A program made the translations under genes and the position numbers. Below are positions 10,077 to 18,742 of a stretch of 32,436 bases of DNA, piece after piece. Source of the DNA: Candidatus Borkfalkia faecipullorum (GTDB lineage: Bacteria > Bacillota > Clostridia > Christensenellales > Borkfalkiaceae). Where the stretch lies: contig DXFX01000055.1 of the NCBI GenBank assembly GCA_019114245.1, positions 1-32,436 of the forward strand. The letters are read 5' to 3'. Below the pieces are notes generated by a model, which was given only the letters and a program-made list of their open reading frames with translations, had not been told where the DNA came from and did not search any database. The first letter of the stretch is position 1. The number at the start of each line of letters is the position of its first letter.

Positions 10077-11972
10077 ATGGAAAAACTTTACTACGGCACG
10101 GCGTATCACATCGAAACACTTCCGCAGGGAAGATTGGAAAAGGACGTCGAAATGATGGTACGCGCGGGGATCAACGCCGTGTGCGTCTGCGGTTCGGCAT
10201 GGGCTTTGCTGGAACCGCGCGACGGTGAATTTGATTTTTCACTTCTCGATCGCCTCCTGTCCGCCATACAGGAAGCGGGCATTGGCGTCATCGTGCAGCT
10301 GCCTGTCTGCCCCGTTCCCGCCTGGTTGATCAGGAAGCACCCGTCCGCCCTGATCGGCTCGGAAGGGGCAAAGGCAAACATTCTGGACAAGGTCTATCTT
10401 GCCTGTAACGAGCGGTTTTCCCGCGCGCTGACAGAGCACGTCAAAGAGTATCCCGCCGTCATCGGGTATGCGGTGGGGAACAATTCAGCACTTTGCGCGG
10501 CAGGGGAAGAGCAGGCGCGCCGCCGCTTTGCCGCTCATCTCAAAGAAAAGTATCGGAGTCTGCAGGCGGTCAATGCGGCGTTTTGCCGAAACTTTGCCGA
10601 TTGGGAGGAGCTTTGCGGCCCGTGGGCAGAGGAGCGCGACAGCCTCTGTTTTGCATTTGAGGTATTTCGCCGCTCCCTGGTTGCGGATTTTTTTGCACGT
10701 CAGGCGTCGTTGGTACGCGAATGCAGGCGCGACGGGCAGTTTGTCGCCTGTGAAGCCGCGGGGCAGGGGCTCGGCCTTGCGGGAAATGGAAACTTTCTGC
10801 AATGTGCAGATCTCATCGGGGCGAGCGTATTCCATCCCTCGCAGGACGGACTGACGGGGTCGGAGATCGCCTTTGCCGGAGATTTTGCCCGCTGCCTGAA
10901 AGGGGGCAATTATTACGTTTTGGAAACGCAGGCACAGGGATTCCCCGAGGAAACGCCGTACGACGGTCAGTTTCGCCTGCAGGCATTTTCCCATCTTGCA
11001 AGCGGGGCGGATATGGTGATGTATTCTTCCTGGCATTCGGCGCATACCTGTGCGCAGAGCCGCAGGAAAGGACTTTTGAGCTACGATCTGTGCGAAAATC
11101 AGGCGTACAGGGAGGCGGCCTCGGTGGGGCGTTCCTTCCGTCAGCTGCAGGCAAGGCTTGCGCATCTGAGCAAGAAAAACAGTGCGGCCCTGCTCCTTTC
11201 CGATCTCTCTTCTGCCGTGCCCGAAATCGGGTATGCGGAGGCGGTGCGGCTCTTTTATGACGCGCTGTACGAAAACAATTTCGAGTGCGACATTGCGCTT
11301 CCCTCTTCCGATCTGTCGCCGTATAAGGTGATCTTTGCGCCTTCGCTGTACTGCGTCGGGGAGCCGCTGATCGCAAAGCTGCGAAACTTTGTAGCCGAGG
11401 GCGGAACGCTCGTCTGCTCGTGCAGAAGCTTCTTTGCGGACGAAAACGGCAAAGTCTTTTCGGACGTACAGCCGCACGACATGACGGACGTTTTCGGAAT
11501 GACGTACGATGCCATAGCTGCGGCAAAGGGGGTCTCCCTTGCCGATGCGCAGGGGATCTGTGCCCGTGCTGAGGGGTATATGGAGTGCCTGCGGCCGCAG
11601 GGCGGGGCGCAAATTTTGGGGTACGTACACGAAAATTGGCGACAATATGCGGCGGCGACCGTCAATTTTTACGGCAAGGGAAAGGCGTATTATTTCGGGT
11701 GTCTGTTTGAAAAGGCTGTCTTGGCGGAGTTTTTGCAGGCCATTCTGCGCGAAGAGGGGGTATTCCCCACGGCGGAGGAAAAGTTTCCGCTCATCGTGCG
11801 CAGCGGCACGGGCAGGCTGGGCAAAAAGCTGTTTTATGTGTTCAACTATTCTTCCTCGGCGCGCACCGTCACTCTCCCTGCGGGAAAGTACACAGATCTT
11901 TTGTCGGGCAGGCAGGGAACAGGAACGTTCGGTCTGGAAAAATGGGGCGTTGCCATTCTGGAAAAAGGCTGA
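10077..11972 (+). CDS. Beta-galactosidase, glycoside hydrolase family 42-like
   Basis: LYYGTAYHIETLPQGRLEKDVEMMVRAGINAVCVCGSAWALLEPRDGEFDFSLLDRLL; IGYAVGNNSA; C-terminal trimerisation-like and beta domains. Confidence 0.88.
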   Translation: MEKLYYGTAYHIETLPQGRLEKDVEMMVRAGINAVCVCGSAWALLEPRDGEFDFSLLDRLLSAIQEAGIGVIVQLPVCPVPAWLIRKHPSALIGSEGAKANILDKVYLACNERFSRALTEHVKEYPAVIGYAVGNNSALCAAGEEQARRRFAAHLKEKYRSLQAVNAAFCRNFADWEELCGPWAEERDSLCFAFEVFRRSLVADFFARQASLVRECRRDGQFVACEAAGQGLGLAGNGNFLQCADLIGASVFHPSQDGLTGSEIAFAGDFARCLKGGNYYVLETQAQGFPEETPYDGQFRLQAFSHLASGADMVMYSSWHSAHTCAQSRRKGLLSYDLCENQAYREAASVGRSFRQLQARLAHLSKKNSAALLLSDLSSAVPEIGYAEAVRLFYDALYENNFECDIALPSSDLSPYKVIFAPSLYCVGEPLIAKLRNFVAEGGTLVCSCRSFFADENGKVFSDVQPHDMTDVFGMTYDAIAAAKGVSLADAQGICARAEGYMECLRPQGGAQILGYVHENWRQYAAATVNFYGKGKAYYFGCLFEKAVLAEFLQAILREEGVFPTAEEKFPLIVRSGTGRLGKKLFYVFNYSSSARTVTLPAGKYTDLLSGRQGTGTFGLEKWGVAILEKG

Positions 11973-11977
11973 GTTTT

Positions 11978-12012
11978 GCGGCGCTCCGCACTTTGTGCGG
12001 AGCGTCGTTTTG
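11978..12012 (+). terminator. Intrinsic terminator after GH42 gene
   Basis: CGCTCCGCAC-TTT-GTGCGGAGCG followed by TCGTTTT. Confidence 0.75.
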
Positions 12013-12105
12013 TCATTTACATAAAATTTGCAGGATGCGCAGCTTTTTTGAGGACGTTGCGATAAAAAGGGAAAGCGTTTCACGAAAAAATTTTTCAAAA
12101 GGGCA

Positions 12106-12134
12106 TTGACAAAGGTGGATTTGTCGCTTATAAT
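12106..12134 (+). promoter_or_regulatory. Consensus sigma-A promoter upstream of IS3 remnant
   Basis: TTGACA-17 bp-TATAAT, exact consensus boxes. Confidence 0.7.
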
Positions 12135-12175
12135 GGTAAAAATCGGAGGAACAAAACCAACGGGCCGAGGGACTT

Positions 12176-12405
12176 ATGACCGAACGCCGAGGAAGGAAAA
12201 GCACAGGCAGACCGAGAAAGAAACCTTTGGATAAATGTGTTGAAGAAGATTTAATCGCTGAAAATCAACGGCTAAAAATGGAGATCGATATTTAAAAAAA
12301 CTGAGTGCCTTAGTTCTTGCGGAAGAGCAAGAAAAAAACAAAAAGCAATAATTGTTTCTGAACTAAGGCTAAAATATCCGCTTAAAGAATTGCTTAAATT
12401 ATCCT
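12176..12405 (+). mobile_element. IS3-family transposase OrfA/OrfB junction remnant (decayed)
   Basis: MTERRGRKSTGRPRKKPLDKCVEEDLIAENQRLKMEID then, after a 1-nt frame slip, YLKKLSALVLAEEQEKNKKQ, then in a third segment IIVSELRLKYPLKELLKLS, typical of IS3 OrfA leucine zipper and OrfB start. Confidence 0.75.
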
Positions 12406-12541
12406 CGTTCAGCTCTATGCCCCCGATCTTATCCTTGATATGCTGCTCAATGATGAGCCTGTATCGCTCGTAAGTCCGTACTTTGACGGACGGGCGAACG
12501 TAGTTTTCCAGCCATTTAATGAGCCAGTCTATGTACTTCAT
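12405..12541 (-). pseudogene. Tyrosine integrase N-terminal fragment (SAM-like core-binding domain)
   Basis: MKYIDWLIKWLENYVRPSVKVRTYERYRLIIEQHIKDKIGGIELNE, then sequence turns into the antisense of the IS3 remnant. Confidence 0.75.
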
Positions 12542-12569
12542 AAGTCCTCCAAAACGTATAAATTTTCTC

Positions 12570-12588
12570 AAATGGCAGTAAGGCGTGC
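12570..12588 (+). repeat. 19-bp direct repeat copy 1
   Basis: AAATGGCAGTAAGGCGTGC identical to 13617-13635. Confidence 0.85.
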
Positions 12589-12687
12589 TTGTCATATACG
12601 ATTTCCGTCAGTGGAGCCTTCATATAACTTCTTTTTTTGTAACCCTATACAGATGACTTCGTTACGCCGATATGCTATAATAGCTGT

Positions 12688-13452
12688 ATGAATATCAAAG
12701 CAGTTTTGAAATATCTGATTATTACTTTTGCCATAACTTATGCTTGTTGGTGGGGCGTGGCTGCACTTGTAGCATATACTGATTTTGTATATGGCGACAT
12801 ATTGCCGACAATTATATACATTATAGGCAACTTCGGCCCGGCTATTGCCGCATTATTTTGTATTGACGGCAGACCCTACCTGACCTCATTGAAAAAATTT
12901 TTATTCTCCTACAAAAAACGCGGAATATGGTTTTTCCTTTTATTCGTCGCCCTCGTTGCGCTCACCGTAGGACTTTCTTCAATGGAATGGAATCCGCAAA
13001 TGACGGCGTTGAATTTTTTTATCTCGTTGCTCGGTTCCACCGTTGTTTACGGTGGTGAGGAAGAACTTGGCTGGCGAGGTATTTTACAGCCCGCCTTATC
13101 TAAGAAAATAACATTCCCGCTTGCCGCGCTCGCGTGTGGCGTTATATGGACGTTATGGCATTTACCGCTTTGGTTTATAGAAGGACACCCCAACCAGTCA
13201 ATGCCCTTCTGGGTACAGGCAACGCTCGGCATATTTCTTTGTTTTTGGCTCGGCACAATTTATGAGCGTTCAAAATGTCTGCCGCTGTGTATGCTCTTCC
13301 ACGGTTTTGTCAATGGGATGTTGTCGTCATTCGTATTAAAACTGAACTGGATATTGGTTGTCGGGATCATACTGACGACAGCCGTGGCAATCGCTCTTTG
13401 GTTGCTTGACATAAAACAGGCAAAAGGTATAAACAACCAGCCGACAAGATGA
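12688..13452 (+). CDS. CPBP (CAAX) family intramembrane metalloprotease
   Basis: Multi-TM protein with GGEEELGWRGILQPAL and LWHLPLWFIEG motifs. Confidence 0.9.
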   Translation: MNIKAVLKYLIITFAITYACWWGVAALVAYTDFVYGDILPTIIYIIGNFGPAIAALFCIDGRPYLTSLKKFLFSYKKRGIWFFLLFVALVALTVGLSSMEWNPQMTALNFFISLLGSTVVYGGEEELGWRGILQPALSKKITFPLAALACGVIWTLWHLPLWFIEGHPNQSMPFWVQATLGIFLCFWLGTIYERSKCLPLCMLFHGFVNGMLSSFVLKLNWILVVGIILTTAVAIALWLLDIKQAKGINNQPTR

Positions 13453-13616
13453 TAAAGGCGAATACAATGAAGTTACAGCCGATGAAAAATCGGCAAATTT
13501 ATAGAAGCACTTTTGAATGTCGATATGACCACAAGCGGATCGGCATGAGAATAACTAATCTTAAAGCCGCATCGTAAGGGGCGCTTTTACTATACGGAAA
13601 ACAGGGCAAAAAATGA

Positions 13617-13635
13617 AAATGGCAGTAAGGCGTGC
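13617..13635 (+). repeat. 19-bp direct repeat copy 2
   Basis: AAATGGCAGTAAGGCGTGC identical to 12570-12588. Confidence 0.85.
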
Positions 13636-13732
13636 GCTTGGCTATATACAAGTCGGCGGCGAAGCTGACGGTGCGGCTGACGCCGCACCGTCACCCGCTC
13701 GCTGCGCTCGCGGGCGCCGAAGCCAAGCGCAC
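13632..13732. repeat. Nested inverted-repeat element
   Basis: Outer GTGCGCTTGGC/GCCAAGCGCAC (11 bp), inner GACGGTGCGGC-TGAC-GCCGCACCGTC (11 bp), plus CCCGCTCGCTGCGCTCGCGGG. Confidence 0.7.
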
Positions 13733-14216
13733 GCCCGAACAGACAAAGCGGACAAACGGAAATCAAAGGCGGCGACGGCGCGGGCGTTCGCCGCTAACCC
13801 GCTTGGCGAACCGCCCGCTTACTCCGTCGCGCCATACCTTGATTTTCACCGTTACGCAGGTCGCTATGTGTTTTTCGGGAGCGGCGCGATAGTTTTTCGG
13901 CTCTCCTAAGCGGTCGAGCAGACTTCAATGCGGTATCTGACGCTATGAGGCAAACAGGCTTTTGTTCATGCTGTCAAAATGTTAATTTTTCACAAATTAT
14001 CGCGCGTCTCATGCAGGCTGCGGACGGAATGTGCCGTGGCAGCAGCGATCTGACGTATGCGGAATCGATGGCGCTGTCGGGGAACCTTCTGCGCAAGATC
14101 AGTGTCGGAACGCAAGATCCCGGCGCGGCATGGCTGGGTACGAGAACTCTGTTTTAAAAATCTGTATATGATCCGCGCAAAGGGCTTGCCGCCTTTTCCT
14201 GCAAGGGTCAAAAGTT

Positions 14217-14248
14217 AAAAAGACCTCGGTTTATCCGAGGTCTTTTTT
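14217..14248. terminator. Intrinsic terminator downstream of MATE gene (minus strand), bidirectional
   Basis: AAAAAGACCTCGG-TTTAT-CCGAGGTCTTTTTT. Confidence 0.85.
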
Positions 14249-14255
14249 GCTTTTT

Positions 14256-15616
14256 TCAGTTAGCCGCGCTGTCCTCGCTCGGCATATGTACATAGTGCGG
14301 CGTCCCTTTTTTGGGGAAACGTCTGTAAAAAATCAGGCCCACGATCGTCGTCAGCGTTTCGGTGACGGGGAAGGTCAGCCAGAACCATTCCAGTCCCGCC
14401 CTTGAAAAGAGGTATCCCAGCGGCACAAACAGAACGACCGTCCGCACGATGGTGAGGAGGGAGCTTTTCAGCCCCGCGCCGATCGCCTGAAAAAAGACGG
14501 GGAAAATGAGGGAAGTCACCATGGGGAAAAAACTTACGCCGATCCATCGGAACCCGTACGTCCCGATCCGCACCACCTCTTCGTCTTTTGTGAAAATGCG
14601 CAGCAGGGGCTCGGGGATGACCTCAAAACAGAATACGCCTATGCACATCAGGACGATGCCGAATACCACGGCGTCTCTCACCGTATTTTTACAGCGCGTA
14701 AAATTGCAGTTGGCGTAATTGTAGCTGATCACGGGCACAATGCAGGCCTGCATCGCTCCCAGGGGGATAAAGAAAAAGGTCTGCCATTTGTAGTAGAGTC
14801 CGAGCGCGGTCACCGCCTGGTCGGAAAAGGTTTTCAGTACGAGATTGAGCCCGAAAATATAAATGGTATAGGCGGACTGCATCAGGATATTGGGCAAACC
14901 GATCTGGAAGATGCGCAGGGAATAGGGAACAAAAAACTTCTTTTCGGGAAGTTTGCGGATCCCTTTTCTCAGCACCACCAGCGCGGCGCAGACTTGTCCG
15001 ATCACGGTGGCGACGGCGGCGCCCGCAATGCCCATGCGGGGCAGTCCGAGGAGCCCGAAGATGAGCAGGGGGTCGAGTACGATGTTGACGATCGCGCCGA
15101 CGATCTGCGCGATCATGGGCGTTTTCATGTCCCCGTTGGCCTGCAAAACTTTCGTCCAGCCGCTTTCGAGGAACAGTCCGAAGCTGAACAGGCAGACGAT
15201 CCTGCCGTAACCACCACGTCGTCGATGACCTGTTCGGACTGCGTGGAAATTCTCGCAAAAAAGGGCAAGGTCAAACAGAAGATCAGCGCAAAGAGGATCC
15301 AGAGAAGGATGGCGAGCGGGGCGGCCATTCCCGCATACCCGTCCGCTTCTTTTTTGTCTCCCTTGCCCAGTCTTGCCGCCACAATGGTGTTGATGCCCAC
15401 GCCTGTCCCCACGGCAAAGGCGATCATCAGCAGCTGCAGGGGATAGACGATGGACAGGGCGGTCAGCCCCGATTCCGAATATTTCCCGACAAACAGGCTG
15501 TCCACAATGTTATACAACGCCTGTATCAGCTGCGCCAGCATGACGGGCGGCGCAAGTTTTAAAAGTATTTTGCTGATCTTTTCGCTGCCCCATGCCTGTG
15601 TTTTGTCCGTCGTCAT
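14256..15616 (-). pseudogene. MATE family efflux transporter, interrupted by a single frameshift near 15205-15215
   Basis: N-part ORF 15125-15616 and C-part ORF 14256-15146 join as ...SEQVIDDVV(V)-YGRIVCLFSFGLFLESGWTKVLQANGDMKTPMIAQIVGA... after a +1 nt correction. Confidence 0.88.
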
Positions 15617-16056
15617 TTTGTCTCTCCCAAAGAAAGTCCCAGTGCCTTGTCGTATTCCAGAAACAGGTCTTTTAACGCCTGCATCTTCTCTTCGCCCATT
15701 CTGTCAAACGCATCCGTTTCCGCCTCGTCCAGCTTGCCGATACATTGCAGATAATTCTCTTTTCCCTCTTCGGAAAGGACAAACGCCTTTTCCCTCCCCG
15801 TCGATCTGGCGCGGTCCTGCAATAAAATGCCCTTTTTGCGCAGGTTGGCAAACACGTTGTTGATCGTCTGTTTCGGCAGGAGATAGCTTTCGCAGATAAG
15901 TTTCTGCGTGCAGAAGCCGTATTCCCTGATCGTGTAATACACAAGCATTTCATGATAACTGATCCCCTGTGCATTTGACCATACGGAATACGATCCTCTG
16001 AATTTGATGATCGCCCTGTTCAGTTCGTGGAGAAGTTCGGCCTTGTTCCTGTCCAT
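15613..16056 (-). CDS. MarR family transcriptional regulator
   Basis: wHTH: LVYYTIREYGFCTQKLICESYLLPKQTINNVFANLRKKGILL; overlaps start of MATE gene. Confidence 0.87.
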   Translation of the reverse strand: MDRNKAELLHELNRAIIKFRGSYSVWSNAQGISYHEMLVYYTIREYGFCTQKLICESYLLPKQTINNVFANLRKKGILLQDRARSTGREKAFVLSEEGKENYLQCIGKLDEAETDAFDRMGEEKMQALKDLFLEYDKALGLSLGETK

Positions 16057-16088
16057 ACAGCGGCACCTCTCAGTCCTATTTGGGATTT

Positions 16089-16117
16089 ATTATAGACCTT
16101 CCCGCGGGAAAAGTCAA
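16089..16117 (-). promoter_or_regulatory. Promoter of marR-MATE operon with 12-bp palindromic operator in the spacer
   Basis: Minus strand TTGACT-17 bp-TATAAT; spacer contains TTCCCGCGGGAA (16099-16110). Confidence 0.7.
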
Positions 16118-16199
16118 TCGGCAAAGCGCGGCTCAAAGGGCGGAAACAAATTTTTTGGGATCGCTGTCTGCACCGTCTGTTTTCATGAAAAGAAGGGGA

Positions 16200-16228
16200 T
16201 TGATTTTCCCCCGCGCGCGTGATACAAT
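16200..16228 (+). promoter_or_regulatory. Candidate sigma-A promoter
   Basis: TTGATT-17 bp-TACAAT just upstream of the phosphoesterase gene. Confidence 0.6.
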
Positions 16229-16234
16229 AAAGAT

Positions 16235-16921
16235 ATGGAATACTGTATTTCGGATATACACGGATATTACGATCTCTTTTGCCGCCTGCTGGACAAAATC
16301 AGATTTGGCGGCGGCGACAGGTTGTATGTGCTGGGGGACATCATCGACAAGGGCCCGCAGAGCATCCGCCTGGCAAAGCTTTTGTTTTCCATGAAAAACG
16401 TGACCTGTATTGCGGGGAATCACGAGTACGATTTTTTAAAATTTTACCGTGCCCTGATGCAGCAGACGGAGGACTACGACTTTGTTTTAAGGGAGTGCCG
16501 CGCCTATTTTTCGGACGGGGAACTGCTCGACTGGGACACGGTGGATTGCTTCGATCTTTTGCCCTTTTATGTGGAGACGCAAAAATTTCTCGGCGTTCAC
16601 GCGGGCGTTCCCGTGGTAAACGGGAAGATCGCGCCCTTGGACGGGGTGAGTGCGGAACAGTTTGTCTACGACCGCAGGTTCAAGGATGCGGACGTCCTGC
16701 CGCAAGGGGAAAAGTGCGTGCTGTACGGGCATACGCCCGTCCGCTCCCTCACGGGCAGGGACGAGATCTTGCTGTATCCGCGCGCGGGAGTTTGCACTGT
16801 GAGCGAAAACATTGCAGATTATTGCAAGGTACACCTGGACACGGGCGTTTATTTCGGCGGCACATTGGGCTGTTTTGCCGTTGACACTTGCCGTTGTTAC
16901 TATGTGGAGGGGCAAAAATAA
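16235..16921 (+). CDS. Metallophosphoesterase / serine-threonine protein phosphatase-like (ApaH/PrpE type)
   Basis: ISDIHGYYDL, YVLGDIIDKGPQS, AGNHEYDF, VLYGHTP. Confidence 0.92.
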   Translation: MEYCISDIHGYYDLFCRLLDKIRFGGGDRLYVLGDIIDKGPQSIRLAKLLFSMKNVTCIAGNHEYDFLKFYRALMQQTEDYDFVLRECRAYFSDGELLDWDTVDCFDLLPFYVETQKFLGVHAGVPVVNGKIAPLDGVSAEQFVYDRRFKDADVLPQGEKCVLYGHTPVRSLTGRDEILLYPRAGVCTVSENIADYCKVHLDTGVYFGGTLGCFAVDTCRCYYVEGQK

Positions 16922-16966
16922 GCGAACGCAGAAAGGAACGGGACATATTCAATTTCATAGTTGCGG

Positions 16967-16995
16967 AAAAAGGCGCCGTGTTCGGCGCCTTTTTT
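16967..16995 (+). terminator. Intrinsic terminator
   Basis: AAAAAGGCGCC-GTGTTC-GGCGCCTTTTTT. Confidence 0.85.
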
Positions 16996-17213
16996 GCTGT
17001 CAGAAAATATCGGGCTTTTTCGGCACGTCGTGCCTGCAACGAAAAAAAGGGGAAAAGTATAGTTGATTTTTTCGCCGCCGATACAGTATAATGGCGTTCC
17101 TCTTTCAGAAAACCGGGCCGAAAAAAATTTTTTACGGCAGAGCGGGAGTGTCCCGAAAAAGGGACACGCAATGTCGTATAATGAAGAGGAAATCACAAAA
17201 GAGAGGTAAAAAA

Positions 17214-18491
17214 ATGAGCGCATTTGACAAAGTTATAGGGTATGAAAAGGAAAAAGAAGAGCTTCTGCAGATTTGCGACATTGTAAAAAATCCGGAAAAG
17301 TACTCTGCCCTCGGCGTCAGACTGCCGCACGGCATTTTGCTGTACGGTGACCCCGGGGTGGGGAAAACGCTGATGGCATCGGCTTTTGTCGAGGAAGTGG
17401 GCAGAAAGAGCTTTGTCTGCCGCAAGGACAAGTCCAACGAAGAGTTTGTGGATTTTATCACACAGCTGTTTGAAGAGGCCAAAAAGAACGCCCCGTGCGT
17501 GGTTTTTCTGGACGATTTGGATAAATTTGCCTCGGACGTCGAATTGGGCAACCCGGAAGAGCTGATAGCGGTACAGTCGGGCATCGATTCCGTCAAGGAC
17601 AGCGAGGTGTTTGTCATCGCCACCGCCAACAGCATCCGCGCCCTGCCCCGTCCTCTCCGCCGCCCGGGGCGGTTCGACCGCATTCTGGAAATTTGTCTGC
17701 CCAACCGCAGGGAATCGGTGGAAATCGTGCGGCATTACCTCGCGGACAAAAAGGTCGCGGCGGACGTGACGGCGGTAAGCGTCGCGCGCCTGCTGGACGG
17801 AAACTCCTGCGCCGCGCTGGAATCCGTCCTCAACGAGGCGGGTATCTACGCGGGGTTTGAGGGCAAAGCGGAAATCGGGAAAGAACATCTCGTGCGCGCG
17901 GTGCTGCGCAACATTTTCGAGGCGGAAGAGTCCGTCAACGAAATGTCTGCGGCGGAAAAGGAAGAAGTGGCGTTCCACGAAGCGGGGCACGCCGTTGCAG
18001 CCCTCTCCTTCGACGCGGAAGGGGTGGGACTGATTTCCGTGCGCCCCAGCAAGAGCGATGCGCGCGGCGTGGTGCAAATCTTCAAGGGGGAAGGATATTT
18101 CGGTTCCTACGAACTCATGCATCAGCGCGTCGTCGCCCTGCTTGCGGGCAAGGCGGCGGTGGAACTGCGCTACGGGCGTATAGACGTGGGGGCGGCCTCC
18201 GACATGGAAAGGGCGTCCGCCATCGTGCAGAGGTTTATCACCGACTATGCCGTAAGCGGACACGGGCTGTTCCGCCTGGAAGGCCGCTTTGACGGCGAGT
18301 CCGTGACGCAGAACGACAAAATCGTCGTCGAGCGCACCGCGATGATGGCCCGCTGTTACGAAGAAGCCAAGGATGTGCTCAGAAAACAGTGGACGTTTGT
18401 GGAAAAACTCGCCGGCGAACTGGTCAGAAGGGATACCCTCGTATACGAGGATATTCTTCTTCTCCGCGGCGAAACGGAAAAAACGGCTTAA
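17214..18491 (+). CDS. FtsH-like AAA+ ATPase / M41 metalloprotease without transmembrane segments
   Basis: GILLYGDPGVGKTLMA Walker A, VVFLDDLDKF Walker B, RRPGRFDRILEICLP SRH, FHEAGHAVAA zinc-binding motif; no hydrophobic N-terminal helix. Confidence 0.88.
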   Translation: MSAFDKVIGYEKEKEELLQICDIVKNPEKYSALGVRLPHGILLYGDPGVGKTLMASAFVEEVGRKSFVCRKDKSNEEFVDFITQLFEEAKKNAPCVVFLDDLDKFASDVELGNPEELIAVQSGIDSVKDSEVFVIATANSIRALPRPLRRPGRFDRILEICLPNRRESVEIVRHYLADKKVAADVTAVSVARLLDGNSCAALESVLNEAGIYAGFEGKAEIGKEHLVRAVLRNIFEAEESVNEMSAAEKEEVAFHEAGHAVAALSFDAEGVGLISVRPSKSDARGVVQIFKGEGYFGSYELMHQRVVALLAGKAAVELRYGRIDVGAASDMERASAIVQRFITDYAVSGHGLFRLEGRFDGESVTQNDKIVVERTAMMARCYEEAKDVLRKQWTFVEKLAGELVRRDTLVYEDILLLRGETEKTA

Positions 18492-18538
18492 ATAAAATGT
18501 CCCGTGCGGGCAACCCGCATGGGAAAAAGGAGGATCAT

Positions 18539-18724
18539 ATGATAGAAACGGCAATTCAGAAAGGTTCTTACGTGTATGTGTACGGGCAGGGGAACCGCAC
18601 CCTGTTCAGCTGCCCGGGCGAACTGCACGGCTTTACGTCCGCCACGGTCTCCGTCAGACGGGGTTCGTATGTCTATACGTACGACGCGCGCGGACACGTG
18701 ATCAGCTCCCATTATGCAAAATAG
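18539..18724 (+). CDS. Small beta-rich protein of unknown function (61 aa)
   Basis: Good SD (AGGAGG); two related segments KGSYVYVYGQGNRTLFS and RGSYVYTYDARGHVISS. Confidence 0.75.
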   Translation: MIETAIQKGSYVYVYGQGNRTLFSCPGELHGFTSATVSVRRGSYVYTYDARGHVISSHYAK

Positions 18725-18742
18725 GGAAAGGAGGAGAAAAGA

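Noticed and set aside
12070-12085. CcpA cre-like GAAAGCGTTTCACG
   Set aside because: Too many mismatches outside the central part
10485-12098. 537-aa minus-strand ORF
   Set aside because: Antisense shadow of GH42 gene
13613-13909. ORFs of 98 and 86 aa
   Set aside because: Cover the nested inverted repeats in two frames; R/A-rich composition from GC-rich repeat, no homology recognised
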